This document shows, in pieces, positions 15,198 through 23,342 of a stretch of DNA of 34,355 nt. The DNA is from an uncultured Spirochaetales bacterium (lineage in GTDB: Bacteria > Spirochaetota > Spirochaetia > Sphaerochaetales > Sphaerochaetaceae). Each line of letters opens with the position of its first letter. The stretch's first letter is position 1. Location of the stretch: NCBI GenBank assembly GCA_949299185.1, contig CASFZR010000036.1, positions 1 to 34,355 on the forward strand. The letters run 5' to 3'. The position numbers were made by a program, and so were the translations under genes. The notes beneath the pieces were generated by a model, which saw nothing but the letters and a program-made list of their open reading frames with translations, was not told where the DNA came from and did no database searches.

Positions 15198-15959
15198 TCA
15201 TCTGGCGGTATCGGCAGGAGCCGGCTTGCCTCTCCCGAATGACCAGTCGAAGAGCAGGCCGCGGATGCGGCGGAAATCCCCGCGCTTTATGAGGATGAAC
15301 TCGCCATCATGGAGGAATATCCTGTCAGAGGCGATGGTCCGTACGGCGTCAAGGTTGACGATATATCCTCTGTAAGGCTGGATGAACTGGCCCGGGGAGA
15401 TGGAATCAAGCTCCTCCTGCATACGGGAAAGGGTGTTCTTCACCTCCTCATACAGTCCCTCTGCCGTATGGACAACCCTACGGTATCCCTGGCTCTCTAT
15501 GTAGAGGATCTTATCGATGGAGACGCTCTGCACCTCTCCGTTCCCGATATTGATCAGCAGCCTCCTGATGTTCTTCTCCTCGAACGAGGCCATCGCCCTA
15601 TCCAGCGCCTCATCAAGCTGGGCCTGCGAGAATGGCTTTACCACATAATGCACAGCCTTGAGGGAGAAGGCATCGATAGCGTAATCGCGCGAGATGGATA
15701 TGAAGATGATCTCGGTCCTGTCATTGCGGCGGCGTATCTCCCTCGCCACATCGGTGCCAAGCATCCCCGGCAGGCATATGTCCAGCACCACGATATCCCA
15801 AGTCGAACGCCCAAGCTCTTCCAGAAAGCGCGTCGGAGAGGAGAAATCAGAGATCTTCACGGAGAAATCAGGGTGCCTTGAGAAATAGGAGCCAACGGCA
15901 TCATGGATGTCTGCAAGATACTCTTCCTGATCATCGCAGATCGCTATCCTTACCATCAT
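15198..15959 (-). CDS. LytTR-family response regulator
   Basis: A 253-residue two-component response regulator. The receiver domain (about 1-120) has the acidic pair D9-D10, the phosphoacceptor D60 in VVLDICLPG, and the conserved Lys in YVVKPF. The second half (about 135-240) is a LytTR DNA-binding domain (ILYIESQGYRRVVHTAEG, then FIQPYRGYIVNLDAVR). It is cytoplasmic, and LytTR proteins often control surface or secreted factors. A good site AAGGAG precedes the ATG-ATG start. It follows hydE by 49 nt on the same strand. No histidine kinase is nearby. It stands just upstream of the chaperone-usher operon and is a plausible but unproven regulator of it. Confidence 0.9.
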   Translation of the reverse strand: MMVRIAICDDQEEYLADIHDAVGSYFSRHPDFSVKISDFSSPTRFLEELGRSTWDIVVLDICLPGMLGTDVAREIRRRNDRTEIIFISISRDYAIDAFSLKAVHYVVKPFSQAQLDEALDRAMASFEEKNIRRLLINIGNGEVQSVSIDKILYIESQGYRRVVHTAEGLYEEVKNTLSRMQEELDSISPGQFIQPYRGYIVNLDAVRTIASDRIFLHDGEFILIKRGDFRRIRGLLFDWSFGRGKPAPADTAR

Positions 15960-16008
15960 CGCTCCTTTTCCACAAGAGTAGCAAAAGCTCCTCAGCCTTG
16001 TAAATCAG

Positions 16009-17040
16009 CTAGAGGTAATCACCACGCTCCATCGAGGCCTCATAGCCCGCGATCCTGAATCCTTCGAAGAGAGGGCAGAGGTCGCTGCCATCCTCATCCC
16101 CTGTGATCTTCTTCCCGTCATAGAGGGAGTACTTCTCCCGTTCCCGCTCCGGCGTGATGTTAGGCATAACGACGTTCGCCCCGGCATTGAAGCCTAGGAT
16201 ATGCCCATCCTCGCTCGCCGTAGCAAGCGCCGTGGTCGCGGGAATGAGCGCATGAGGAAGCGCCAGGCGCACCAAGGATATCATGCGGAGGGTAAGCGCC
16301 ACGCTCCCGCGCCTCTCATCCCTGAACGGGGTGTCGTGATGGGGGATGAACGGCCCCATGCCGACCATCTCGGGGGAAAGCTCCTGGAGGAAGGCCATAT
16401 CCGCGGCAAGGGTATCCACGGAGGAAAAGGGAGAGCCGATCATCATGCCAGCCCCCGTCTGATAGCCAAGGCGCTTGAGGGTCCGGAGGCAGCGCTTCCT
16501 GTTATCGAGGGACATCGAGGAGGGATGAAGTCGGCCATAATGCACGCTGTCTGCAGTCTCATGGCGCAGGAGATACCTATCCGCTCCCGCCTCCCGCAGC
16601 CTCTGATAGCTCTCATCGCTACGCTCTCCTAGGCTGAGCGTCACAGCCGCCTCCGGGCAGGACTCCTTTATCCTCATGATAAGAGGAGAGAGGATATCAT
16701 CGGACCAATACGGATCCTCACCGCCCTGGAGGACGAAGGTACGGAAGCCGCGCGCATAGCCGAGAGCGCAGGTATCGAGGATAGCCTCGGGCGTCATGCG
16801 ATAACGTTCCGCCCTGCCGTTGCTTCTCCTGATCCCGCAGTAATAGCAGTCATTGCGGCAGTACGATGTGAACTCGATAAGGCCGCGGATGAAGACACGG
16901 CGGCCATAGATCGCGTCACGGACAGAGACGGCCATCTCCCCCAGCACGGCGGTGGGATAAGACTCCTCATCGGCTATGAGGGCTCGCCACTCCTCCAGAG
17001 ACAGCCGCTCGCCTGATGCAAGCCTCTCGATCTCCTTCAT
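16009..17040 (-). CDS. hydE: [FeFe]-hydrogenase maturase HydE (radical SAM)
   Basis: HydE is the radical-SAM enzyme that, with HydG and HydF, builds the H-cluster subsite. The 343-residue protein has C61-x3-C65-x2-C68 (SYCRNDCYYCGIR), the QGGEDP motif and a BATS-type C-terminal region (GPFIPHHDTPF, NAGANVVMPN). Length is normal. Its ATG overlaps the stop of the upstream TM1266-like gene by 1 nt (TGATG). The hydG-hydF pair lies 12.9 kb away on the same strand, separated by the chaperone-usher operon and the LytTR gene. Confidence 0.95.
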   Translation of the reverse strand: MKEIERLASGERLSLEEWRALIADEESYPTAVLGEMAVSVRDAIYGRRVFIRGLIEFTSYCRNDCYYCGIRRSNGRAERYRMTPEAILDTCALGYARGFRTFVLQGGEDPYWSDDILSPLIMRIKESCPEAAVTLSLGERSDESYQRLREAGADRYLLRHETADSVHYGRLHPSSMSLDNRKRCLRTLKRLGYQTGAGMMIGSPFSSVDTLAADMAFLQELSPEMVGMGPFIPHHDTPFRDERRGSVALTLRMISLVRLALPHALIPATTALATASEDGHILGFNAGANVVMPNITPEREREKYSLYDGKKITGDEDGSDLCPLFEGFRIAGYEASMERGDYL

Positions 17041-17294
17041 CAGGCCTTGGTGTAGAGGGCCTGGCTGCTGACTCCCGGAAGCCTTCCGAGCTTGCCGGAC
17101 AGCGCTGATATCGTATCGGCATCGGCATCGACCACGACGCTGATGATGCTCATGTTCCTCTTATGGTACGGCAGGCCCATCCTTCCGATGATAAAGGGGC
17201 TATACTGATGGAGGATGGCGTTGACCTCCTCGGCCTTCTCCTTATCCTCAACGATGATTCCTATTACCGCGATCCTTGTCTCTTCGCTCTCCAT
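17040..17294 (-). CDS. TM1266-type iron-only hydrogenase system regulator
   Basis: An 84-residue cytoplasmic protein with an ACT/NikR-like ferredoxin fold (RIAVIGIIVEDKEKAEEVN, then MSIISVVVDADADTISALSG). Proteins of this family are regularly encoded beside [FeFe]-hydrogenase maturation genes and are called hydrogenase system regulators, though the mechanism is not settled. It has no DNA-binding domain of its own. It is coupled to hydE by a 1-nt overlap and follows the 410-residue gene by 3 nt. Confidence 0.85.
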   Translation of the reverse strand: MESEETRIAVIGIIVEDKEKAEEVNAILHQYSPFIIGRMGLPYHKRNMSIISVVVDADADTISALSGKLGRLPGVSSQALYTKA

Positions 17295-17297
17295 TTC

Positions 17298-18530
17298 CTA
17301 CTCCTCTTCCCTGCCATGCAGGATGACCTCAAGAAGATGCTCTCCATCCTTCTTCCTGCGCTTGATGCTGAACCACGAGCCTTCAGCTGTCCTGTAACGG
17401 CCCTCCGCAGGCTCTCCCATGCCGAACGTGAAGATATAGCGCTGGAGGTCGAGCATCACCATGGCCGCATCCATCATATCATCAGGGGAGACCTTCTTCA
17501 CCAGGATCTCCGGGAAGCCGAAGGATGCAAGGCCGCAGGACTTGATCGTCAAGGCTCCCATTGCGGGCGTTCCGTCGACGAGGAAGCCCGAGGTCACCGC
17601 TGAGCATAGCCACTCTGGATCATCATGGCGCATGATGATATCGAAGACCTCATCAGGATCACGCAGCACCCCCTGGATATCTATAGATACCCCGCCGCAG
17701 GAGGAGAGGATCGCGCCGATCACCTTCGTGAAGGCCACGGAACGCTCATACGATGTCTCATCACCGACCTCCGCGGTTATCGTGACGCGGGCGACGGATG
17801 GATTGAAAAGGTACTCCAGATCCTCATCATCACCCCCCACGATCCTCTGGTCATAGCGGGATGGGATCTCGATGCATTTCTGGAAGACGATCTTCACCGA
17901 GACGCCGTCCGCATTGAGGCGCCAGCTGCTCTCCTTGAGCTTCCTGGACCTCACCTTCCCTCCCCAGTTCTCTAGATAGTCGGTCTTCAGGGTATCGATA
18001 GAGAAGTCCTCCGACTCAAGGCGCAGGATGGCCTCGAACTCCTTGCCCTTCGGGAACTCCTTGCGGAAGCCCATATAGTCTATGGATAGAGGATCGAAGC
18101 CATCCTCCTCATCCTCATCATCCTCCTCCCCGAGGAAGGTGTTTATATCATGGACGGCCTTCTGGACGATCGGGGACGGAAATCCCTTTTCCTCCGTCAT
18201 GCGGAAGCAGTCCCTCGCCTTCCTGAGGTATTCCTTGCCGCTCTCGGTATCTCCCTTTTCCAGCGCCTCCATGCCCCTGGACTGGAAGATAAGGGCCTGA
18301 GCGAATGGATATACGAGGTCCTCGGTATCGATGACCCCATCACGGACTGCGTCCTCAAGGCATTTCTCGGCCGCGTCACAGTCCTTGGAGAGTATCGAGG
18401 CGAAGAGATCGGCGATCTTCTCATCCTGACCGCCTTCCATGACAAGCCTCCTGAAGACATCGCGGTCGAAATCATCGGCCGGTCCATCCTCTCCGAATAT
18501 GAGATGATAATCGTCGTCTTTCCTGCTCAT
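17298..18530 (-). CDS. Unknown cytoplasmic protein, first gene of the hydE operon
   Basis: A 410-residue soluble protein without signal peptide or membrane segments. Residues 1-135 are helical and resemble a short TPR-like repeat region (CDAAEKCLEDAVRDG, then ALEKGDTESGKEYLRKARDC). An acidic linker (EEDDEDEEDG) follows. The C-terminal 250 residues are an alpha/beta region with AFTKVIGAILSSCGGVSIDI, faintly reminiscent of DUF4261, but I would not assign it. It heads the transcript containing the TM1266-like gene and hydE. There is no ribosome site; instead a -10 lies 7 nt before ATG, implying a leaderless message. Confidence 0.75.
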   Translation of the reverse strand: MSRKDDDYHLIFGEDGPADDFDRDVFRRLVMEGGQDEKIADLFASILSKDCDAAEKCLEDAVRDGVIDTEDLVYPFAQALIFQSRGMEALEKGDTESGKEYLRKARDCFRMTEEKGFPSPIVQKAVHDINTFLGEEDDEDEEDGFDPLSIDYMGFRKEFPKGKEFEAILRLESEDFSIDTLKTDYLENWGGKVRSRKLKESSWRLNADGVSVKIVFQKCIEIPSRYDQRIVGGDDEDLEYLFNPSVARVTITAEVGDETSYERSVAFTKVIGAILSSCGGVSIDIQGVLRDPDEVFDIIMRHDDPEWLCSAVTSGFLVDGTPAMGALTIKSCGLASFGFPEILVKKVSPDDMMDAAMVMLDLQRYIFTFGMGEPAEGRYRTAEGSWFSIKRRKKDGEHLLEVILHGREEE

Positions 18531-18537
18531 GGTTGGA

Positions 18538-18566
18538 ATTCTACAGCGTCATGGCGCGGCCAACAA
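18538..18566 (-). promoter_or_regulatory. Promoter of the hydE operon, probably leaderless
   Basis: On the minus strand, TTGTTG (18566-18561), a 17-nt spacer and TAGAAT (18543-18538) precede the ATG at 18530 by 7 nt, which is where transcription should begin. No Shine-Dalgarno sequence is present between them. Confidence 0.5.
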
Positions 18567-18601
18567 GACACAAAGGGATCTTTGGAATACACTCTTCCCA
18601 A

Positions 18602-19378
18602 ATGGACTCATTCCGCATTGAGAACGCCACCGTGAGACGCGATGGCAAGAACATACTGACCGCCGTATCGATAAGCGCCGCGATGGGGGAGCATATCGCG
18701 ATAATAGGCCCCAACGGGGCAGGCAAGTCAACGCTGCTTGGCGTCATAGCCCGCCGCATCTATCCGCTGGCCCTCGATGAGTACAGATCCGAGATCCTCG
18801 GCGAGGAGAGATGGATCATACAGGACCTGAAGAAGCGCGTCAGCCTAGTCTCCCCATCAGAGGATATCTTCTACACCTCCTCATACACGGCACGTGAGAT
18901 AGTCGCCTCCGGCCTACACGCCTCGCTTGGGTTCGACTTCCACCACGCCGTCGCCCCGGAGGACTGGGAAAGGGCCGATGAGGAGCTGAGGAAGACCGGT
19001 ATGTTCGAGAAGAGGGAGCGCACGATGAACACGCTCTCCACGGGGGAGAAAAGGCGTGTCCTGCTTGCCAGGGCGGCTGTCACCTCCCCTGATATCCTCC
19101 TCTTGGATGAAGCCTCCACCGGGCTGGATTTCCCCTCCCGCGCTGACCTGAGGAACACGATATCCGAGTACGCTACCGACAGGCGTACCGTCGTCATGGT
19201 CACCCATGAGCTATCGGAGATACTTCCCGGCATCACGAGGATCATCCTGATGAAGAAGGGAGAGATAGTGAAGGACGGCACGAAGGAGGAATGCCTTACC
19301 GAACCTGTGCTTTCAGAGCTGTTCGACAGGAAGGTAAACGTCGCCTTCTCCGACGGAATATACACCGCTTTCTGCTGA
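18602..19378 (+). CDS. ABC transporter ATP-binding protein, no permease partner
   Basis: A cytoplasmic ABC ATPase of about 258 residues with Walker A GPNGAGKSTLLG, signature LSTGEKRR (a departure from LSGGQ), Walker B DILLLDEAST and the switch histidine in VTHE. The overall style is that of ModF/YbbL-like single-domain ATPases. In-frame TTG (18533) and ATG (18551) starts exist; I prefer ATG 18602 because the fold begins at FRIENATV, but no good ribosome site decides it. It is divergent from the hydE operon. No membrane partner is encoded nearby, so its substrate is unknown. Confidence 0.8.
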   Translation: MDSFRIENATVRRDGKNILTAVSISAAMGEHIAIIGPNGAGKSTLLGVIARRIYPLALDEYRSEILGEERWIIQDLKKRVSLVSPSEDIFYTSSYTAREIVASGLHASLGFDFHHAVAPEDWERADEELRKTGMFEKRERTMNTLSTGEKRRVLLARAAVTSPDILLLDEASTGLDFPSRADLRNTISEYATDRRTVVMVTHELSEILPGITRIILMKKGEIVKDGTKEECLTEPVLSELFDRKVNVAFSDGIYTAFC

Positions 19379-19408
19379 TTATCCCTTATAATCAGTTAAG
19401 GAGGCGCT

Positions 19409-19948
19409 ATGAGAGCCAACATAATAATCCATTCGATCTCCGGCAATCTCTATCTGATAGCCGAGACATTCACCGAGACGCTGCAGACGCTGGGAATAGA
19501 CGCGCGGCTATACCGCGTGGCGGATCCGGATCTCCACATAGAGGCAAACGAGAGGACAGAGGTCAACGAGTACTACGAGGAGATCATCTCGCTTCCGGAG
19601 GCGAACAGCCACACGCTTGAGAAGGCGGATGCCATCATACTGGGAACACCGGCGCGCTTCGGGATGCCGACCGCGGAGATGAAGGCGTTCATCGACTCGA
19701 CGATGCCGCTATACAAGTCACGCTCGCTTGAGGGCAAGCTCTTCTATGCCTTCGCCTCGTCCTCGGTATCGATAGATGATGGGCTGAAGGCCGCGCACGG
19801 GCTCTATACATGGGCGGGAATGATGGGGCTGGTGAACGTTCCATACTCCATCTATGTGCATAAGGAAGGAGATCTGATGCCTAACAGACCCACCGATGAC
19901 ATAGACTTCATCGCCGAGCATCTGGGAACGGCAATCCTAGCCTTTTGA
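19409..19948 (+). CDS. Flavodoxin-like (WrbA/NAD(P)H-quinone reductase type) protein
   Basis: A 179-residue flavodoxin-fold protein. The FMN phosphate loop is at the N-terminus (HSISGNLYLIAE) and the WrbA-like segment GTPARFGMPTAEMKAFID is clear. It probably binds FMN and transfers electrons from NAD(P)H to quinones or similar acceptors. AAGGAGG lies at ideal distance from ATG, and a TATAAT (19387-19392) just upstream would give a very short leader. Its last 12 nt overlap the convergent gene at 19937. Confidence 0.85.
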   Translation: MRANIIIHSISGNLYLIAETFTETLQTLGIDARLYRVADPDLHIEANERTEVNEYYEEIISLPEANSHTLEKADAIILGTPARFGMPTAEMKAFIDSTMPLYKSRSLEGKLFYAFASSSVSIDDGLKAAHGLYTWAGMMGLVNVPYSIYVHKEGDLMPNRPTDDIDFIAEHLGTAILAF

Positions 19949-20839
19949 TATCTTAGACAGATAGTATCCTATATACCTCTTGAGGCGGGCGGACCAGTTC
20001 TTGCCCGCCGCGCTTGAGGCGCGCTTCACGGCCTCCGCCGCACTCAGGTCCAGCCCTTCCTTCTTCTTCATCTCATCCCACTTCCTGACAAGCCACATAT
20101 ACATGTCGCCCTCGCTCTGTCCAGGGAACGCCGAGAGAAGATGCTCCTTCCTGATCTCATTCACGATCGGGGAGTAGACATTGGCATACCAGCTCTTCGC
20201 CGCCTCCTCGAAGGAGATCTCATGGTCGATGGTCTGGTTTATATAGTACTTATGCACGAGGATATGGTTCACCATCTCAGCATAGGACCCCGGGGTCGTG
20301 AACACGATATCGCCCATGGGCAGGTACGATGGCTTGTATTGGGATATGAAGCTGTTGCGCTCGTACTCCACGACCTTGGCGCGAAGCTCCTTCATGGAGA
20401 CTCCAGGGTGGAGGGGTATCTCGGAATCCAGCTCCACGACCTCGGCATCGATGAACTCCATCCCCTTGGCCTTGGCCACCGATACGCGGTGATTGCCGTC
20501 GCGGACGAAGTAATAGCCACCGAGGCTATACACGGAGATCGGAGGAAGGATGACATCGTTTATGATGGCGCTGTCGACGCTGACCCAGCGCGTGCGAAGC
20601 TGTTCGCGCTTGGGATAGAAGGCGGAGGAGAAGTCATGGTAGCGTCCTTCCGAGCCGATGATGCGGCTGACGGGAATCGTCCTCATGCCGAGATACGTCT
20701 CGGACTTGGGCTTGATGATAGATGTCACCTCATAAAGCGAGAGGAGGTCGTTGTTCTTCCAGTGCAGGGCGGAGAATAGTCCCTGGAACTGCGCCTTGGT
20801 CTTTGCCTTGGTGAAGTCGTCCATCGCCGTGTTATCCAT
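19937..20839 (-). CDS. ParB/sulfiredoxin-fold protein
   Basis: A 300-residue soluble protein whose central region (about 95-150) carries the ParB/Srx-like motif GGYYFVRDGNHRVSVAKAKG, in which G-x-H-R binds nucleotide in relatives. Upstream, IPVSRIIGSEGRYHDF resembles the first ParB box. There is no ParB helix-turn-helix and no ParA nearby, so it is not a partition protein. The C-terminal half is helical and basic. It follows the metallophosphoesterase gene by 2 nt and the pair is probably co-transcribed. Function unknown. Confidence 0.8.
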   Translation of the reverse strand: MDNTAMDDFTKAKTKAQFQGLFSALHWKNNDLLSLYEVTSIIKPKSETYLGMRTIPVSRIIGSEGRYHDFSSAFYPKREQLRTRWVSVDSAIINDVILPPISVYSLGGYYFVRDGNHRVSVAKAKGMEFIDAEVVELDSEIPLHPGVSMKELRAKVVEYERNSFISQYKPSYLPMGDIVFTTPGSYAEMVNHILVHKYYINQTIDHEISFEEAAKSWYANVYSPIVNEIRKEHLLSAFPGQSEGDMYMWLVRKWDEMKKKEGLDLSAAEAVKRASSAAGKNWSARLKRYIGYYLSKISKG

Positions 20840-20841
20840 AG

Positions 20842-21543
20842 CTACCTCGCTCCAAGAGACTCATCCTCAAGGATGTAGTTCTTGTAGATGTTGATGACCT
20901 TCGTGTCCATGAACTCTGAGACGCGCGGCGCGTTCATGTCCTCAAGATGGACATGGCCGTGCAGCAGGTACTTCGGCTTATATCTCTCCATGAAGGAGAG
21001 AAAGCACTCGAACCCCTTATGACAGAGATCCTCGCCATCCCCCATCCCCCTGGGAGGAGCGTGCGTAATCAGGATATCCAGAGCGCGGCCGTACTTACGC
21101 TTGTTGAACATCAGCCGCGGAACGAGCTTGGTGATACGACGCTGCATCTGCTTCTCCGTATACTGGCTGTCTCCGTTGTTATAGAGCATCGAGCCGCCAA
21201 GTCCCATGATGATCAGATCGTGGGTCTTATCGTATACGCAGCGCCCATCCATGATGAATCCTCCGAACTGCGGCATCTCCGTGACATGGCTGCCTCCGTG
21301 AGAGAAGCCTGTCGGCAGCTGATCGCTACGGGTATAACCCTTCATCATCCGCCCGAAATCCTCAAGGTTATGATTGCCATAGACGTAGTAGACATCCTTG
21401 CGGAGCATCGTCTGGATGTAATCATAGTAACGGAGCGGAAGATCCCCCGCGGATATCACGAAATCGACATCCCTGTAGAGATCAGGGGCAATCGACGAGT
21501 AGATCAATGTATCCGTGGTGTCGGAGATGCAGAGAATCTTCAT
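20842..21543 (-). CDS. Calcineurin-like metallophosphoesterase
   Basis: A 233-residue protein with the metal-binding motifs of the superfamily: SDTTD (motif I), GDLP (II), GNHN (III), ITHAPP (IV) and GHVH (V). Motif I lacks the usual D-x-H histidine; a DxxD form is, as I recall, normal for a subfamily of these proteins with a similar N-terminus, so it need not be inactive. Probably a cytoplasmic phosphodiesterase of unknown substrate. It is the first gene of a two-gene unit with the ParB-fold protein. Confidence 0.85.
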   Translation of the reverse strand: MKILCISDTTDTLIYSSIAPDLYRDVDFVISAGDLPLRYYDYIQTMLRKDVYYVYGNHNLEDFGRMMKGYTRSDQLPTGFSHGGSHVTEMPQFGGFIMDGRCVYDKTHDLIIMGLGGSMLYNNGDSQYTEKQMQRRITKLVPRLMFNKRKYGRALDILITHAPPRGMGDGEDLCHKGFECFLSFMERYKPKYLLHGHVHLEDMNAPRVSEFMDTKVINIYKNYILEDESLGAR

Positions 21544-21646
21544 GGTCAGCCTGAGTATAGATGAATATGAGGCAGGGTGAAAAGGTGACCCCTTTCTACT
21601 GCCCCGAGGGATTCCAGCAAGGCCACGTATGCCTACAGATCTCCGC

Positions 21647-21765
21647 TCTTATTAAAGTAAGATACGGGTTTGCTTTATTAAGGACCATCCTTATTAAAGG
21701 ATTTCGGCTTTTGCTTAATTAACGCACAGCCTTATTAAAGATAATCCCGTATTGCTTAATCAACG
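21647..21765. repeat. TTATTAA motif array, copy downstream of the fic gene
   Basis: The stretch contains repeated CTTATTAAAG, CTTTATTAAGG and CTTAATTAACG words. Its core, 21670-21738, is identical to 23049-23117 at 67 of 69 positions in direct orientation. It lies beyond the 3' end of the fic gene, so it is not simply the gene's own promoter. Confidence 0.9.
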
Positions 21766-21816
21766 TCTATCCGCAGTAAAAGCCATCATATAAACGACAT
21801 ATGATTACCTCACCAT

Positions 21817-22959
21817 TCACGACCTGGTAAATGCCTCTATGTACTTAGTAAGCTCAAAGACCCTGTTCCTCCTTCCTCCCGTGATCTCCCTCAGTATCGA
21901 ATCAGAACACATGGCGTTTACCGCATTATTTATCGTCGGAACGGAAAGACCCGTGGCCTGAGACAGCCATCCGACAGTCGATACAGGCTGGGAATACATC
22001 TCCTTGATTATCGCGCCGAACGCAAGCGGAGAGGATTTCTTGCTTGCGATATACTCATTGTATTCAGAGACGACAGAAAGCACATCATGGAATATGAGCC
22101 TGGCTCTTCCAGCTGTCTCTATCGAGGCTCTTAGGAAGAAGCATATCCATCTATGCATGTCGTTGTCTCGTCTTGCGGCCTGAAGCGCATCATAATACTC
22201 AGATCGATGACTCTCAAAGTAATCGCTTATATAGAAACAGGGCTTATGCAACCTTCCAGAGGAAAGCAGGTACAAAGGAATCATCAATCGCCCGATACGG
22301 CCATTCCCGTCAAGAAATGGATGAATGGTCTCGAATTGATAATGCATTATCGCAAGCCTTATAAGCACAGGAAGATCATCATCGCGATTCATGAACTTAT
22401 CAAAGTCATTCATCAGATCATGCAGGTCTATAGCCGCAGGAGGAACATAGGCAGCATCAGATGGCTTACTGCCTCCGATGAAATTCTGTGATGTGCGGAA
22501 CTCCCCGGGAGTCTTATATTCTCCACGAACCCCGCGCAGAAGTATACGATGAAGCTCTCTCAGCAACCGGCTGGAAAATGGGAACTCATCATCCATTATC
22601 CTCTTTATCCCATATTCCATGGCAGCGATATAATTCTCGACCTCTGTAACATCGTCACGCTTCTCGGGATTGAGTTCTTCTGTAGGCATCATATCCTCAA
22701 GGACCGTGGTATTGGTTCCTTCGATCCTATTCGACTTATTAGCCTCTACCCTGATATGCATCCTGATATACAGCTCAATATCAGTGATGAATTCAGACAA
22801 TCCCCCAAGCGCGCCAAGCTCCTGATCCGCTTTGGATAAGAGTGAATTGATATCAGGAGAACTCCAGGTCCAGGTGTCGTTGATGGGAAATGGAACAAAT
22901 GACTTGAAGTCTCCCTGGTTGCGATATGTTCCTGATTGGAATTTCTCAATGATCAACAT
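21817..22959 (-). CDS. Fic family protein with winged-helix C-terminus
   Basis: Fic enzymes transfer AMP (or other groups) to hydroxyl side chains of target proteins. The 380-residue protein has a Fic_N region with the inhibitory-helix motif S76-NRIEG, the catalytic loop HPFLDGNGRIGR (213-224, all key residues present) and a C-terminal winged helix (about 320-375; WLSQATGLSVPTINNAV). It is thus a self-inhibited COG3177-type Fic protein that can also bind DNA. AAAGGAG precedes ATG. The gene is bracketed by near-identical arrays of a TTATTAA motif (21670-21738 and 23049-23117), likely targets of its own winged helix. Confidence 0.93.
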   Translation of the reverse strand: MLIIEKFQSGTYRNQGDFKSFVPFPINDTWTWSSPDINSLLSKADQELGALGGLSEFITDIELYIRMHIRVEANKSNRIEGTNTTVLEDMMPTEELNPEKRDDVTEVENYIAAMEYGIKRIMDDEFPFSSRLLRELHRILLRGVRGEYKTPGEFRTSQNFIGGSKPSDAAYVPPAAIDLHDLMNDFDKFMNRDDDLPVLIRLAIMHYQFETIHPFLDGNGRIGRLMIPLYLLSSGRLHKPCFYISDYFESHRSEYYDALQAARRDNDMHRWICFFLRASIETAGRARLIFHDVLSVVSEYNEYIASKKSSPLAFGAIIKEMYSQPVSTVGWLSQATGLSVPTINNAVNAMCSDSILREITGGRRNRVFELTKYIEAFTRS

Positions 22960-22983
22960 GAAAAGCTCCTTTGCTAATATACT

Positions 22984-23146
22984 TTCTTAATAAAGAGAAT
23001 AGGCCATTTCCCTTAATAAGGGAATCTCTTATTAAAGCAAAGGCCGTTTTGCTTTATTAAGGACTATCCTTATTAAAGGATTTCGGCTTTTGCTTAATTA
23101 ACGCAAAGCCTTATTAAGGGATTTCCCATATTCCTTAATTAAGAAA
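22984..23146. repeat. TTATTAA motif array, copy upstream of the fic gene
   Basis: This upstream array contains the 69-bp core shared with the downstream copy (23049-23117), plus additional words including the palindrome CCCTTAATAAGGG (23010-23022) and TTAATTAA. The spacing between words is about 15-25 nt. It probably contains the fic promoter and operators. Confidence 0.9.
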
Positions 23147-23211
23147 CCCGTATCTTCATAGCGTCTTCACGCTCTTCCTGATTGCTCGTGAAATAGGTGC
23201 TAATCAGGTGG

Positions 23212-23310
23212 CTTTCAGTTGATAATCAGGTGATTAAAATAGCTATCTTGTTATTATGCAAGGAATATAATCAGTTGAATTTTTCGTTTTGCGGTTGATA
23301 ATCAGTTGAA
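23212..23310. repeat. 99-bp direct repeat, copy upstream of the AlbA_2 gene
   Basis: This 99-bp block matches 24867-24965 at 96 of 99 positions. It contains three copies of an (G/T)ATAATCAG(G/T)TGA word; a fourth, GCTAATCAGGTGG, lies just before it. The last word overlaps a candidate -10. Confidence 0.95.
23275..23302 (+). promoter_or_regulatory. Promoter of the AlbA_2 gene inside the repeat
   Basis: TTGAAT (23275-23280), 16 nt, then GATAAT (23297-23302). The -10 is part of the repeated GATAATCAGTTGA word, so a protein bound there would block the promoter. A CCTTCC-ATT-GGAAGG hairpin (23321-23335) downstream covers the ribosome site. Confidence 0.5.
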
Positions 23311-23342
23311 ATCATATTATCCTTCCATTGGAAGGACTACAG

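Noticed and set aside
19937..20839. Chromosome-partition protein ParB
   Set aside because: Only the ParB/Srx-like motif is present; there is no helix-turn-helix, ParA gene or parS-like site.
20842..21543. Inactive metallophosphoesterase because motif I lacks histidine
   Set aside because: All other metal ligands are present and the DxxD form of motif I seems normal for a subfamily, so loss of activity is not supported.
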